Assembly (NCBI RefSeq): GCF_019649055.1 | Contig: NW_026570225.1 | Span: forward strand, 2,790,001 to 2,854,000 | DNA from: Paramacrobiotus metropolitanus | Lineage: Eukaryota; Tardigrada; Eutardigrada; Parachela; Macrobiotidae | Length of the DNA stretch: 64,000 nt | Direction: 5' to 3' | Shown here: positions 23,090 through 35,610 of the stretch, piece by piece | Position numbering within the stretch: position 1 is the first letter of the stretch | Layout of the letters: each line of letters starts with the position of its first letter | The notes under the pieces: generated by a model | What the model saw: the letters and a program-made list of their open reading frames with translations, nothing else | Database searches by the model: none | Told to the model about the DNA's origin: nothing | Translations under genes and position numbers: made by a program

Positions 23090-24436
23090 CAAGGGCGTCA
23101 AAGGGGGGGTGTCAACCGGCAAATTTTCGGAGTTTGACTCCCCCTGTTTTTCGAAACCGGTTGCCCCCCGTCAATTTTTTACAGGTTCTGGAAGCCAGTT
23201 GCCCCCCTGTCAAGTTTTGACTCCCCTGTCAAATCATTTTGCTTGAGCTGCTGCTATTTAATTTTCTAAATTACGATAAGAAATTTACAAATTTACAGTA
23301 CGACTAGGAAACAACCGTGCTCAGATCTACTGAAACTTTTAGGCGTCGTCTCGAATTCGAAGCGATCTCGTTATGGTACGGTTGCTCAACCGTACGAGGT
23401 AGCGCTGTATCCAGTGGCCTCCTACAGATACGGTACGCGAAGCCACCTCGCGAGGTGGAGTTGCTATATCATAACAATCTTCGCTGCGAATGCGGGACGA
23501 GGCCTTATTAATCAGTAAACAATCACAAGAAAGGACAGATTTAAGTCGATTTCTCGTGAACATTTAATCACAAAAAGTTTTAAATTGAATTTTCCATCTT
23601 CTGATATGTCGACTGGGAAGATCCGTTGAGAAGCAAACGAAAAACGAGCGTTTGAAATTTCGAGGTTGACTGGCAGCTGGATCGGCTACTTGTATGTATG
23701 CATGCAAAGAGGTGGAGTTACAGGCATACACGTAAGGGCCTTACGTGGATGGATTTTTGGCACCGCCTTCACACACGCATACATCTAATTTGCGCGGCAG
23801 CGAATCGCCGCGGTGTGGGTTCGGTCATGACGTAACTTGTATAGATGGATCCTTACTTGTCGGCCATACAAGTAACCAACGCACATGGTCTAATAATTTA
23901 TAAATCAACAGTAAACAGGGCATAATCGTACGAGGTGCTACTCATGGTACGAGGTGCTCGTATTATGGTGCTACTCATGGTCAGCTACTCTATATTACGC
24001 TTCGGCTTCTACAAAAAATATGAAACTTTCCTGATTTATATATATAATAATATATTATAGTATTATACGAATAGGCAACAGCTGAACGGATATTGCGTTA
24101 GCGTATTGCAATATGAATAGTATGCAATATGAATAGTATACAATAATATGAATATAGGGGCGCCGGGCGGTGACATGTAACATCACTGCGCTTTGAATTT
24201 ATTTATTAATAAGAGAAATTCTTAAGCATAACCGGTAGATCTGAAATTTTTCTCAGGTAAACCTCGCCTCAAAAAATCAATGTTCAATTTAAAAAATTGT
24301 CATTTGACACCCCTGTCAAATTACTTTGACTTCAGAAAACCGTTTGCCCCCCGTCAATTTTTTTGATTTTTCATATTGAGTTTGCCCCCCTGTCAAAATT
24401 TGACACCCCCATTTTGCCAGACCTGTGACGCCCCTG
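23090..24436. mobile_element. 1,347-bp non-autonomous hAT-like transposon with perfect 8-bp target duplication
   Basis: AGAGTAGA occurs directly left (23082-23089) and directly right (24437-24444) of the element, a perfect 8-bp duplication as made by hAT transposases. The left end is CAAGGGCGTCA; the reverse complement of the right end is CAGGGGCGTCA, differing at one position. Both ends contain arrays of short GTCAA/TGTCAA motifs next to C-runs, for example GCCCCCCGTCAATTTTT near 23164 and near 24345, resembling hAT subterminal transposase-binding sites. There is no transposase-sized open frame inside, so it would need to be mobilised in trans. Confidence 0.85.
24108..24156. repeat. Short tandem repeat inside the hAT-like element
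   Basis: Three head-to-tail copies, two exact and one diverged, of a 16-base unit GCAATATGAATAGTAT. They lie in the AT-rich interior of the transposon. Confidence 0.8.
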
Positions 24437-24444
24437 AGAGTAGA

Positions 24445-26174
24445 AATCTGCAAGCTAGAGCTAGCATGCAGCCTAATGTCAACAATAGTGGTAGATACAT
24501 GGTACCGAGGCATTACGAAAGCTCTAAGGCATAAAATCGAACTGGCAGCCTGTACGATGACGTCACGGTGGAGGAGACCGATCTTGCGAACTCCATAGGC
24601 TTGCGCGCTCTTTGCGTTCCAGCAGAACGAAATTTCCTTGCGTCTAAATGGGTTTTTTTTGTTTAAAACTGAAAAACATGATGTTTCGTCACTGTCCCCG
24701 AAAATTCTAGCGGTAAAAGTTGAGTTAAAAGCAGTTTGGCCTCGCACATGGTGGATCCAAGAGCCAAGGTACTGGTGTGTCTTCAAAGAGTGGTTAAGCT
24801 GCAACCATGGCCGTTTTCTTAATGATTAAAGTCCAGGAAACAAAGTCAAGTGAAAACATAAATTTCTGGACTCGTATTTCAGATAGTGTTCACATACTGA
24901 TAGTGACAGATAGTCAGCAACTTAGTCGGAAGACTGCAGCCGTCCACAGTAAATCCGCACCACAAGCATAGCCACAAGTGCAGGCTTCTTCCATAGACTT
25001 CCATGTTAAATAAAAACACTCATATCGCATCTAATTTGCAGCGGATCCGCGCTAACTTAGTATCAGAAGAAACAACAAATTATTCTCTTTCTTTTGAGGT
25101 GTTCCTGGAGACTTATAAACAAAGGTACAAGGAATTCTAGAATTTCAAAGTTGAATGTAAGTCTACGGGCGACACAGTACATCGTCTCCACTATCCTGAC
25201 ACCGTCGCAGTCGATTTTATGCCTGTAGCTTTCGTAATGCCTCGATGGTACATATAGATACATGATACAATCATCGTAACGTGATACTTGAGATCTTACC
25301 ATTAAATTGTAGTCAAACTGCGCAAACAATATAAAGCTGTTTCTGCAGGGATAATAATGATTAAAAATGTTGTTGCAGATTCAGATTGTCATAATAATTT
25401 ATGCACATTCTGGAATTTACCAGAAAAACGATGGAATTCAAATCTGTACTCGTAGTAGTAGGGTACTCGGTACTGTAGTACGCAGCGAATTAGCAAACTG
25501 ACTACTAGTGCTTTCTAGTCGGAGTTTTTTAAGCTGCAAATTGATAAAAATATTTCACAAGCTGGGCCAAATTTTTGTAAATAAATATTTCAAGGTTGCA
25601 GTGCAATTCATACGTCGGCGACGCTCAGTTGTCTACCATTAAACTTTACAATTTACCGCAACCAGTATCAACAAATATAGATAGAAGGATCTCTATTTGC
25701 GAATACCGGCTTGTTGTCGACTTTTAACCTCACTTCCGGCACTCATAAAATTTAATACAATACGTTTTGTTTTATTATTTTGTACAATCTGTTTCGCCTT
25801 TGAAGTGAATGGTGCTTGGTTAATGAATTACACCGTTTCGCAAACATGTTCAAGCATTTTGCGTTTCCATTATGTGTCTACCTCCTAATATTTAATAGAT
25901 AATTTGCAAAGCAATTGTAATCTCAGTCAAGATACTAAGCAAGTTATCTAAGTAGTTAACAGATTCTCAAATTCTATCTTTCTCGTACGCAACCGAGCGA
26001 GATTGGCCTTTAACGCAACATCGTCATTCGTGATGTATCAACCACAAGTTCTAAAACAAAACGAAAAGCATCGAAGTGGCATAACCACATAATGGTCCAG
26101 AATTTTCGTATTATTCGGCCATTGATTTCATTTAACGCGTGAATGGGTAATTTAAGTTCAGGTGGTAAATGATT
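24445..26174. other. Gene-poor AT-rich region right of the transposons
   Basis: About 1.7 kb without a supportable gene. Minus-strand frames 24316-24804 and 25063-25329 and a plus-strand frame with a hydrophobic N-terminus at 25697-25888 show no recognisable domain and no convincing splice context. The first runs out of the transposon into flanking DNA, which argues against it being a real gene. Confidence 0.45.
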
Positions 26175-26417
26175 TCACACTCCAGCGAAATGTCTTAGCA
26201 TCTCTGTGCTCAATCGAAGCTCCATAATGTCTTTGTAAAATCTCTCTATCAACTCCAGTGAACCCTAGACAGAAAATAACAACTTTTATGATAAACTGAA
26301 TAACATGAATAACACATCAATATCAGTCAAATAAAACCAACAAAACCAAAATCGTGCCATTTACGGATTTACCACAATTAAAGTCACACTCCTTAAGAGT
26401 TTTCTCGTCAAAAATAA
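26175..26417 (-). CDS. Two possible terminal coding exons of an unidentified gene
   Basis: A 53-base exon (26417-26365) beginning after TTTGCAG and a 90-base exon (26264-26175) beginning after GTCTAG join in phase. They read FDEKTLKECDFNCGKS followed by GSLELIERFYKDIMELRL and a further 11 residues to a TGA. The composition, a charged amphipathic helix, looks protein-like. The upstream exons and the start were not found; the next gene in that direction is ARMC7, which already has its own stop. This could be a separate small gene, an alternative ARMC7 3' end, or chance. No family recognised. Confidence 0.3.
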
Positions 26418-26727
26418 CTGCAAATATTGCCGATAATGACTTATGATGTTACTCATTAGTCATTACATAAAACAAAATAACTCAAAATCTTAAACAACAT
26501 TAACAACATAATTATATCAGTGTGCTGCTTGGTGTGGCTCGGATACAGAAATTTCAGACATATTCTGGCTGCACAAACTGCAGTCAAGCTGACTCAAGCA
26601 CTCGAATACCCTGCGATGATCTTCAATCTTTTATTATACAGTACATGCTCTTTACTCATACCATTCAAACTGGAGAAATACGAAGGCAAAGCTCGGCTTT
26701 CCACCGAAATTCGAATTTTCCATGGGT

Positions 26728-27276
26728 CTATGAGGATGTCAGCATTCTTCGTTGTCTGGACACTGCAGCGATTAAAACCGACGCTATATTCCGAACTTGC
26801 CCAGTTTCTCCCGAAGCTAAACTATCCAGAACTGCAAGGAAATCCGGTCTATCCGACATTTCCTTACATCCAATATCCGTAAAATAGTACAAGATTGTCA
26901 AGGCGGAGAGACAAACTGCACTGCTTTTGTTTCCAGCAAATCCCACGGCCACAGAAACAATACCATGACTGATTAACTTCTCCCGATTGTATGGATCCAA
27001 ACAGCTGTTCGCTAATCCCGCCAATGCAAACTGAATTAGAAGAGGATCGGTCGAGTGGAGCTGCTCCAGAAACACATCTAACACCCGTAATTCATGAAAA
27101 TGTGGGTAGTTAATGGGATCATAAGCGAAATTTGCCAAATTCGCCAAGATCTGCTGCTTTGACGATCTAGATTTGGTGGTTTGTATTTCCCTTATAAGTT
27201 GACCCAAATAGATACGACGCTCGCTCCCAGATTTCCCTGTCCGTCGCTTCAGTTGCTGGTGCGAACTGTATGACAT
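26728..27276 (-). CDS. ARMC7: Armadillo repeat-containing protein 7
   Basis: A single exon encodes 182 residues, close to the roughly 198 of human ARMC7. After a basic N-terminus the protein reads YLGQLIREIQTTKS, then the diagnostic ANLANFAYDPINYPHF, followed by LRVLDVFLEQL and ALAGLANSCLDPYNREKL. These are armadillo-type helical repeats (about residues 30-165). ARMC7 is a small conserved nuclear protein reported with spliceosomal complexes; the exact role is unsettled. The ATG at 27276 is chosen because the more upstream in-frame sequence has no other ATG. The gene lies on the same strand as Pygopus with about 0.8 kb between them. Confidence 0.9.
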   Translation of the reverse strand: MSYSSHQQLKRRTGKSGSERRIYLGQLIREIQTTKSRSSKQQILANLANFAYDPINYPHFHELRVLDVFLEQLHSTDPLLIQFALAGLANSCLDPYNREKLISHGIVSVAVGFAGNKSSAVCLSALTILYYFTDIGCKEMSDRPDFLAVLDSLASGETGQVRNIASVLIAAVSRQRRMLTSS

Positions 27277-28110
27277 TCCCGTAAAAAAAGCTAGAACCAA
27301 CGGTTTCTAAAAAAGGAAACAAGAACTGCATAAAACAACCCATCAGGTGGAAACTCGGTGAACTATGTTTAAAAATAAAAATTCAGAACTAACACCTACA
27401 CATCGAAGTACCTACCTACGCGTAGCATCTGCAGAGTAGCACGTTTCTGTATACTGACTACTAGTGCATCATCCGCCAGGGACTGGCGGATTGGCATTAA
27501 ATGCAGCTAAACTTAAAATTATTATTTATACACTGCATTTAACTGCTGACTGAAGAAAGTTGCAAAAAAAGAAGAAAGCGACAAACCCCAAAGCGGTTTC
27601 CAATTTAGAGTTTTGGACAGCTTAATGACTGTACAGTCTGTACTTAAAGTCTCCATTCTCCAAAGACTATTTTGGGAGATGTCGATTTTGCGAAATTTGG
27701 GTACTAATTTTTTTAAAAATGGTAAGAAAAATTAAACAGTAAGTGAGCGCACTCAAAACTGATCCGAGTTATTACCGGTGTATATTTCTAAACGTGAAGA
27801 CAAACCGTTGCGTATATCTAGAAGTACTTATGGTTTTTAATTTGAGGAATTGAAGTGAACCACTAACCAGTTGAATCTTTAAAACTGTAACTGTAAATTA
27901 AAAGTTACTGAATCAAAATGACTGAAGCCAAATGATTCTTCAAAATGCACAATGTGCTATGCAAAAACAACAACCACACAGTAACGTCGTACATAAATTA
28001 CTGAACAAGGAAAGCAACCAATTTGTTACACACAAACAGAACATGATAGCTGATTTTATACATTTCGTCATGGCAAACAACCCTTGGCGCTGAGGATCTT
28101 TGTCCTTAAA
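27277..28110. other. Intergenic region between Pygopus 3' end and ARMC7 start
   Basis: About 830 bases containing the ARMC7 promoter and Pygopus 3' UTR. It includes a small hairpin-prone repeat (CCGCCAGGGACTGGCGG) near 27473. No coding exon recognised. Confidence 0.45.
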
Positions 28111-29613
28111 TCATGGCTTCAGTTTAACGAAGGGGCCTGGATTACGATGCACACAATTTTCGCAGATCCACTCGGCATAATGCTCCATAGCCAAGTACTT
28201 ATTAGCCGCCTCCGTAAGTCCTGTGCAAGCGCGGTGGAACCAAAAATTGCATCCGCTTTCGCAAAACACCGTCTAGATGACCAAAACAAAACCCCGTCTC
28301 AATGTCATAAGCGAGTTCTACGGTCATTACTTGATAATTTCCGCCCACCTGATCATTCTCGTGGACTTCCTTATGACACCGTCCACAGGGATAGATGGGC
28401 GGAGCATTGGGATTCTGAGAATTGAAGACCATAAATTTATCTTCCGGATATATAGTGTTACCGGCCGCATCGGGATGACCCATCCTCGGTGGCCCTTGCT
28501 GACCAATGGAGCGCATTTCCATCTGATGTTGTAGCTGCTGCACGTTGATGTTGGGTCCATGGGGGTGCATATGAGGCGGTTGAGAATAGGGCGGCATCGG
28601 TTGCGGAGGAGAAGCGAACTGCATCCTCTGCTGGCCATGCGGAGGCGGCATTCCAGGATGCCCCGGTGGCATGCCGCCCATGCGGAAGTTGCCGGGATGC
28701 TGCATGGGAACGGAATGACGCTGCTCTGGAAAGTCATCGAAAGGGTTTTGCACCATTATCGGGCCTGTATCTCGAGCCATGGCTAAACCGGAGTCCATCT
28801 GACCAGGCATGCTCATCCCCACAGACATTGCGTGGGGCGGCGGAATAGCTGCGTTCTGCTGAGATCTACGAAAGCAGAAAAAAATTACGTAACGTAAGCA
28901 CAAACAGCATAAAACTCCCCTTCTCTCCCGTTTTACGTTTTCTGCAGTTAAGGCTAAAGAGCCATGTACGTGTAATTAGTGGTCACTGGTCAATAGCGTG
29001 GTCAGCTGTCGTAGCCTGTCGGCTGTCGATAGCATTTTTCTCTAGTAAAGAAATTAGTTTAAGTTGAACTCGGTGGAAAATAGACATAAATGAAGATAAA
29101 TAAACGCCAACCAATAAAAATATGCATAAATACCAAGACTACAAGAAATTAAATGAAGTGTCGTAAACACTGTGAAGGGAATAAAGGGAGCATTGAAGTG
29201 ATGCCCGACGCACAGGCAACAGCTTCGCGCTCAGAGGTAGCGCAGATTTATTTCACTAAAAAGGCCGTTAATTTATACTGAGATCCTAAAATTATACGCA
29301 CACAATCTTCATTCCCAATAAAAATCCAATAATGAGCCAATTTTAACAGTTAATTAACGTGATTCGCTGAGACCTACTTGGCACTTGACTTTTTCTTCTT
29401 TTTCGGGGGCGGTGGGCCGCTGGGTGCCTCGTGAAGAACTTTTCTGTCTTGCATTCCAGCAGTCATCCCAGGCATCATGTCAGGCATAGACATACCCTGC
29501 GGTCCATGAGGATGAGGCGCCATGTGCATCATCCCCATCGGAGCCATTCCGGGCTGCGGCATTTGCCCGTGCATCATCATCAAATTCGAGTGGCGCTCGA
29601 ATCCGGGATCCAT
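28111..29613 (-). CDS. PYGO: Pygopus, PHD-finger co-activator of Wnt/beta-catenin transcription
   Basis: Three exons in phase: 29613-29378, 28865-28349 and 28272-28111; 304 residues. Pygopus binds BCL9/Legless and methylated H3K4 and helps beta-catenin/TCF activate Wnt targets. Visible parts: a Met/Pro/His-rich N-terminus; a nuclear signal PPPPKKKKKSSAK ending exon 1; the conserved NPF motif in VQNPFDDFPEQRH (about residue 119); a Pro/Met-rich linker; and a C-terminal PHD finger. The finger runs YPCGRCHKEVHENDQ, then FCESGCNFWFHRACTGLTEA and WICENC. All expected C4HC3 ligands are present. The start is the first ATG after an in-frame stop. The intron separating the NLS from the NPF motif is 512 bases, and the one inside the PHD finger is 76. 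Confidence 0.93.
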
Positions 29614-30870
29614 TAAATTCCCAAAGTGACTTGCCAAAAATTAAAACCAAAAGCAAGCTAAAAAATTCACAAGCCAATCATAAAACAGTGCGTTTACACT
29701 GAAAACATAATGACTACATCGCCCCACTATATTCAAATTCCAAAACCTGAGAAACTAAAACTACAAGGTAACAAGAACGCTCTTTACAGTTTACAGTACT
29801 GCACACAGAGTACAGGCTGTACAGCACAACTGGCACTCCAGTGGTTCAACCTGTTCCACGCTACTACGCTGAAAACATTAACAAAACTACAACAGAATTT
29901 TCATCTTTTCTTCAGGATTCCACGATCCATAATCTCCCAGCTCTGATAACGAGAATTTCCATAAAAACTAAAATCCTCCAGCGCAAAAGTGGCAGTCGAT
30001 ATTCGATAACATTACAAATTAAGTATATCTGGTAATCCGGATCTGCGTTATCCCGTTACGCAAATCAATAAAAATATGATGTCATAAATCAATAAAATAA
30101 AAATTATCCTCAAAATAGAAGGATCACCGTAACGGCTAAACACAAAAAAAATTGCGACCGATGAAGTTCTAAGGACTCGGAGCTATGAAAACTGAAAAGC
30201 AGCCATGATATGTGTTTTAAATCCAAAACAAACTTAATTCTGCAATCTCCAAACGATGCCCTGACTTTGGCCCTGCCTGTCTGGTGTGTACTTTACAGGG
30301 ACTCGCTGCAGTCAGTTAAGCCCCCAAGGACAGAAAGCGGTGTTAATTATCGTTAGGTCTCGAAAAAATAAAAATGTTTCTGTCAACAGAATTCCTGTTA
30401 CAATTCAGTGCCGCTTTGATGAAAAGTTTCCAAATTTGTGAGATAATTGTATAAACAGCAGTGCTCCCATTGCTCCTTAAACTGTAACTCGAAGAATTAA
30501 ATTTCGTAAACAAGGGCTGCGAGCGAAACGTACAACGCAGCAAAAGATTCAACTTGCGTCTGCCTCGAAGGTAAAAGTTCTGGCATTTTAATTTTCCAAC
30601 TACTGCTACGCTGTCACAAGCTTTGCAATACTGCTCGGGGGTGAGGCATGGACTTCACCATACCACGACTTTTGTAGGTCTCTGGTTCTAGCTGTGACCG
30701 GATATCCTTCCGTAGCACATTTCTTACGAAGATAATCATGGAATTCAGTCATTCAGTGATCTTGCAAGTTGTTAGAAGCTGACACGGGGCAGCAACTTTG
30801 CAGCTGATCCTATCGTCCGTGGACGCAGTCTTTCCCGAGAGTTGCGGTTTCTTCGGCTGGACCCTTAACA
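29614..30870. promoter_or_regulatory. Divergent intergenic region between Pygopus and AP-3 delta
   Basis: About 1.26 kb between two start codons pointing away from each other. It must contain both promoters. The centre (about 30060-30120) is AT-rich with repeated AATAAAA/ATCAATAAAA. No coding exon recognised. Confidence 0.5.
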
Positions 30871-33800
30871 ATGGATATGGCTCTACGGAAAGTGAAAGGC
30901 AACCTGGAACGGTTATTCGACAAAAGCCTGACGGATTTGGTCCGGGGCATTCGCAATAACCGCGACAACGAAGTATGTCAACACTGCCACTTTCTCGCAT
31001 ATGGTGGTGCTGTAATCGTCTTGCTTTGCAGGCCCGCTACATATCGCAGTGCTTGGATGAGATTAAGCAGGAGCTGAAGCAGGATAACATGGCGGTGAAG
31101 ATGAACGCTATCGAGAAGCTGACGTATCTGCAGATGTTGGGCTACGATATTTCGTGGGCGGCATTCAACGTTATTGAAGTGATGAGCTCGACGAAATTCA
31201 CCTGTAAACGTATTGGCTATTTGGCTGCCTCGCAGAGTTTCTCGGAGGATACAGAAGTACTCATGCTGACGACGAATATGATACGGAAAGATATAACATC
31301 ACCGAATCTGTACGATGCGAGCGTGGCACTCGGCGGACTAGCTTGTTTTATTTCCAATGATTTAGCCAGAGATTTAGCGAACGACGTAAGTTGCCATGCG
31401 TTGTTTTTAACCTATCGTATTACTGCAGGCAATAAAATTTTTACACGTTTTCACCAATTTTGCATTAAATATTCTTTCTTGCATTTGATTTTTGATTGAT
31501 CGTTATTGCTTTAAATTGTTATGTTTTATTAGGTGATCTTAAATCTTAATGATTTAATTTAATTTCAGGCAATGTCGTTGCTGACCTCATCCAAACCTTA
31601 CATTCGTAAGCGTGCCGTCCTTCTGCTGTACAAAGTTTTTCTGAAATACCCGGATGCGCTGCGACCATGTTTCGGTCGTCTAAAAGAAAAACTTGAGGAT
31701 CCCGATCCGGGTGTGCAGTCTGCTGCGGTCAATGTCATTTGTGAACTGGCGCGAAAGCACCCGAAAAACTATTTAGCTTTGGCCCCGACATTTTTTAAAT
31801 TGATGACCAATTCTACCAATAATTGGATGTTGATCAAGATTATCAAACTGTTCGGGGCTTTGACGCCGTTGGAACCGCGTCTGGGCAAGAAATTGATCGA
31901 ACCATTGACTACATTGATCCACAGCACATCGGCCATGTCGCTTCTGTACGAATGCATCAATACGGTGATTGCCGTGCTGCTGTCCATGGCATCTGGATTA
32001 CCTGATCATACATCATCCATTCAGTTGTGCGTGCAAAAGTTGCGCATTTTGATTGAGGATTCCGATCAAAACCTGAAGTATCTAGGTTTACTCGCCATGT
32101 CTAAAATCCTCCAGGCCCACCCGAAAAGTGTGCTGTCTCTGAAAGATTTGATTCTGCAGTGTCTGGATGATCGGGATGAAAGCATTCGACTGCGGGCACT
32201 GGATTTGTTATATGGGATGGTCAGCAAGAAGACACTGATTGATATTGTTAAAAAGCTGATGGATCACATGGCCAAGGCTGAAGGCTCTACTTATCGGGAT
32301 GAGCTTTTAACCAAAATTATTCATATCTGTTCGCAGAACAATTATCAGCACGTTGTCGATTTCGAATGGTAAGTATAAAACGAAGTTTAATTAAGGCCAT
32401 CATGCACTTCCTTAATGGTTTTTCCTGGTATTGCTCGTCCGGCAAACATTGTTCGTCTTTGTTGCGTATTATTTTTACCGTTCAAGTTTCATTATTTGTG
32501 CAATTATAAAATTATTTTTGTGTTTGAAATTTAGGTACGTTAGTGTTTTGGTTGACCTAACAAAAATGGAAGGAACTCATCACGGATCGCAAATCGCTAC
32601 GCAGTTGCTCGATGTGGCTGTTCGTGTGCCGTCGATCCGCCATTTTACAGTGCAGCAAATGGTAAGTATAACCGTATCTGAATTTTATAGCAACGGTTGA
32701 GTTAGGTCAAACACTAGATGAGTTATCTTTCAGGCTATTTTATTGGAAAACGCCCATCGTCTTCCTTTGACTGCCCATGGTAGTACCATACACGAAGTGC
32801 TGTTGTCAGCGGCGTGGATATGTGGTGAATTTTCTGAGTAAGTTTTCACGCCTTTTAAAATAAAGTCAGTGGGTTCTATTGTTTTCTAAATGGCATTTAG
32901 CAGGCACTTAATTGATCCACGCTTGACCATGGAAGCTATGTTGAAGTCGAAGGTCATCAGCTATCCAGCACACGTACAGGCAGTGTACGTTCAGAATATC
33001 GGAAAACTTTATTCTAAAGTCATTGCCAAAGCGGAAGCGGAAGACGACTATGATACCGTGAAAGCGGTCGGGCAGATGCTTGTCGATCGGTTGCCCATGT
33101 TTGTCGGCAGTTCTGATCTTGAAGTGCAGGAGAGGGTGAGGCGCTGTAATTTGAGTGCCAATTATCTATTGCATTTTTTGGTCTATTGATTTTTGTGCAC
33201 CAGGTTACTTATCTATCGATCTGCAACACTTTGTACCGTATATTACAGTACGTATTTTAAGTGTGATCGATTCGTGAAAACTCTCAGACTGGATTTGTTT
33301 ATAACGCTTCGCGACAGTAGATCGGTGCAATAGCTTTCACTGTTAAGCGTCCTTAAATGCAAATTCTTATGTGAATTCGTATTTTGCTTATAGGCTTCTA
33401 CACTGCTCCAAGTTGTTCAGGCTTTGAGGAAAATGGCTGAAAGGGGCGACAGAATTGCTGGCGCTGTTCAGTTGCTGTATTCGGGAGAATTAAATCCTGT
33501 GGCCGCCCAGGCTCAGCGTAAAGTTCCCATTCCTGATGGGTTAAATTTGGAGGCATGGATTAATGAACCTGTTGTAGCGAAAGAGAGCAGTGAAGAAGAA
33601 TCAGATGAGGATCTGGAAAGGGTTCAATCGCCTAAAAAAATGTTCAAAAAAGTTAAAAAACCGCCAGCACATTTCGACGTAAGTTTCCGCGCAATCTTGA
33701 CTTCGTATTTTTTTCACGTGGATGTGCGCTTTACCTTTTTTACTGCAAAGAATTCAGAAAAAGTCGGCTACGTCAAGTGATTATAATTGCGTTTGTTGCA

Positions 33801-35610
33801 CGCTTGTTGAGATGCCAGTACAATAATTTTTAAAAAATCGCTTAATAATGTCTGTAATAATTTGGTCGCGCAGGAAATTCCCGAAGAAAGACAACCAAGT
33901 CGGCCTGAACCATCGGAAAAAGAACTGGACGAATTGCGTCAGCGACGTTTGCAAGAACAAGCTAGCAATCCGAATTATCTTAAAGCAAGTGGCAAGGCTA
34001 ACCAGCGTCGTTCGTCTGGCAGCATTTTTTCTAGTCCAGAGACACCGAGCACTGAGCAGACTAGTGGAATTATCCCAGGACTGACATCTTCGCAAGAATA
34101 TATACGAAAGAAGAAGAAATCTGAAGAACCGGTTAGTAAAAAGAGTAAGAAAAGCAAGAAAAAGGCTAAAGCAGAAAGCGACGAGGAAGAGGGAGGCGCC
34201 GTCGCTCATCAAGTTAACCGTGGCGCTGGGGAGATGCCTGAAGGTGCTACGTGGTCTGACCACGAGGAAAATGCCAATGATCCATACAAAGCGTTGGATA
34301 TCGATATACAATCTCCGCTGCGAGCGGAGGAGAGGTTGCCCATATACGTGCACCGTAGAGTGGCTAATCAAGAAACGTCTCCTATGGAAAAGGAAGAGGA
34401 CCCAGTAGGAAAGGAAAGAAGAAAAGGGAAAAAAGAAAAAGAGGAAAAGAAATCTAAGAAGAAAGATAAGGATGAAAAGAAGACCAAAAGGAAAAAGACG
34501 GAGAAGGTCTTTGAAAATGTCACGGCTGAAGTATCATTGTTAAACATTGAGGATAACGAAGTTCCGACGCCGAAGCCAGCGGAACTTGCCTCAGTAGTGC
34601 ACGTGGAAGAGAAAAAAGATAAAGATGATATGGATTTTTGGCTTGCTCAAGAGCCAAAATCGGAAGTGGAAAGACCAAAATCCTTGACCCTTAAGAAAAC
34701 ATCGTCTGTAGACAAAGAGAAGCGCCCGAAAGAAAAAGATGGAAAAAAGAAAAAGAAATTGCGATCCAAAACCCGTTCTCGATCGGCCGAAGAGGAATTA
34801 ATGGACGAAGTACCAGAAGTAGTGGATAAAGCCGGTTACGAAGAAGCCTTTGGGCTTGAGCAAGAAGGAACAGCTAACAGTTCACCGCAGGACGAGACCA
34901 CCTCATTATCACGATTTATAACGTTAGTGGAAGATAAGAATGTGAAAGTGGAGTACGACACTTATATTTCCAATGCATCGTCACGACAGATTGCCGGCAA
35001 TTTTGTGTTTACGAACAAGCTAGCGGACGCATCGTTGAAGAATATTACATTTGAAGTGGTTGACTCTGTGGGCTTGGGGATTGACCGGGATGCAGGAATG
35101 GAAATGCCGGTGAAGTTCGCTCAAATGTTGCCGAAGGCTAACTGGAATGTGACACTGCTTTTCACGCTTAAAGCCGATTCTGCTACGCCCCAGAGCCTAC
35201 GCGGAAGTATCAGTTACTTGAAAGTAGATGCGACTGGCACATCAGTGCCTGAAATGAAAGATTTTCGTTTCCAGTTATCCTGCTCGTCCTTTATGCTTCC
35301 CGTGCAAATTTCCAACAATGAATATGCGTTACTACTGGAAAGTGGTCAATTAAACACTTCGTCCCGCAATCAGGTGGAGGTGGGAAAAATGAACTTTTCA
35401 GAGGTGATTTCCCGTATTTGTTTCCGTGGACAGTTCTATTTGGTGGAGCAGGTGGCCAACTCGGCCACTCTGCACACCATGTCTATCCTGCAACAAAGAG
35501 TGGCCGTTTTAATAAAAATGGGAGATGAACGAGTTACAATTGAGGTGAAGTCACCGGAACAAGCACTGACTACTCAGTTGTTAGCGGAGACCGTGGCAGC
35601 AGTACAATAA
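30871..35610 (+). CDS. AP3D1: AP-3 complex subunit delta
   Basis: Eight exons in phase: 30871-30972, 31032-31385, 31569-32368, 32535-32661, 32734-32837, 32904-33135, 33394-33678 and 33874-35610; 1,246 residues, slightly longer than human AP3D1. Delta is a large subunit of the AP-3 adaptor that sorts cargo to lysosomes and lysosome-related organelles. The N-terminal adaptin trunk (residues about 1-640) begins with ALRKVKGNLERLFDKSL and contains CLDEIKQELKQDN, LYKVFLKYPDALRP and AWICGEFSEH. The hinge (about 700-960) is extremely Lys/Glu-rich. It includes the DMDFWL motif of the delta-specific region, and a C-terminal appendage-like domain follows. Roughly half the coding sequence is in the last exon. 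Convergent with RPL23. Confidence 0.95.

Noticed and set aside
24316-24804. Minus-strand open frame of 162 codons at the right edge of the hAT-like element
   Set aside because: It crosses the transposon boundary into flanking DNA and has no recognisable domain, so it is not an original gene of either.
26520-26887. Two overlapping plus-strand open frames of about 120 codons opposite the 3' end of ARMC7
   Set aside because: They are antisense to a conserved gene, show no domain, and have no splice or promoter support; open antisense frames are common opposite coding DNA.
33781-34371. Long minus-strand open frame of 196 codons, rich in Leu/Phe/Ser
   Set aside because: It is antisense to the lysine-rich AP-3 delta hinge; AAG/AAA codons read as CTT/TTT on the other strand, which explains its hydrophobic appearance.
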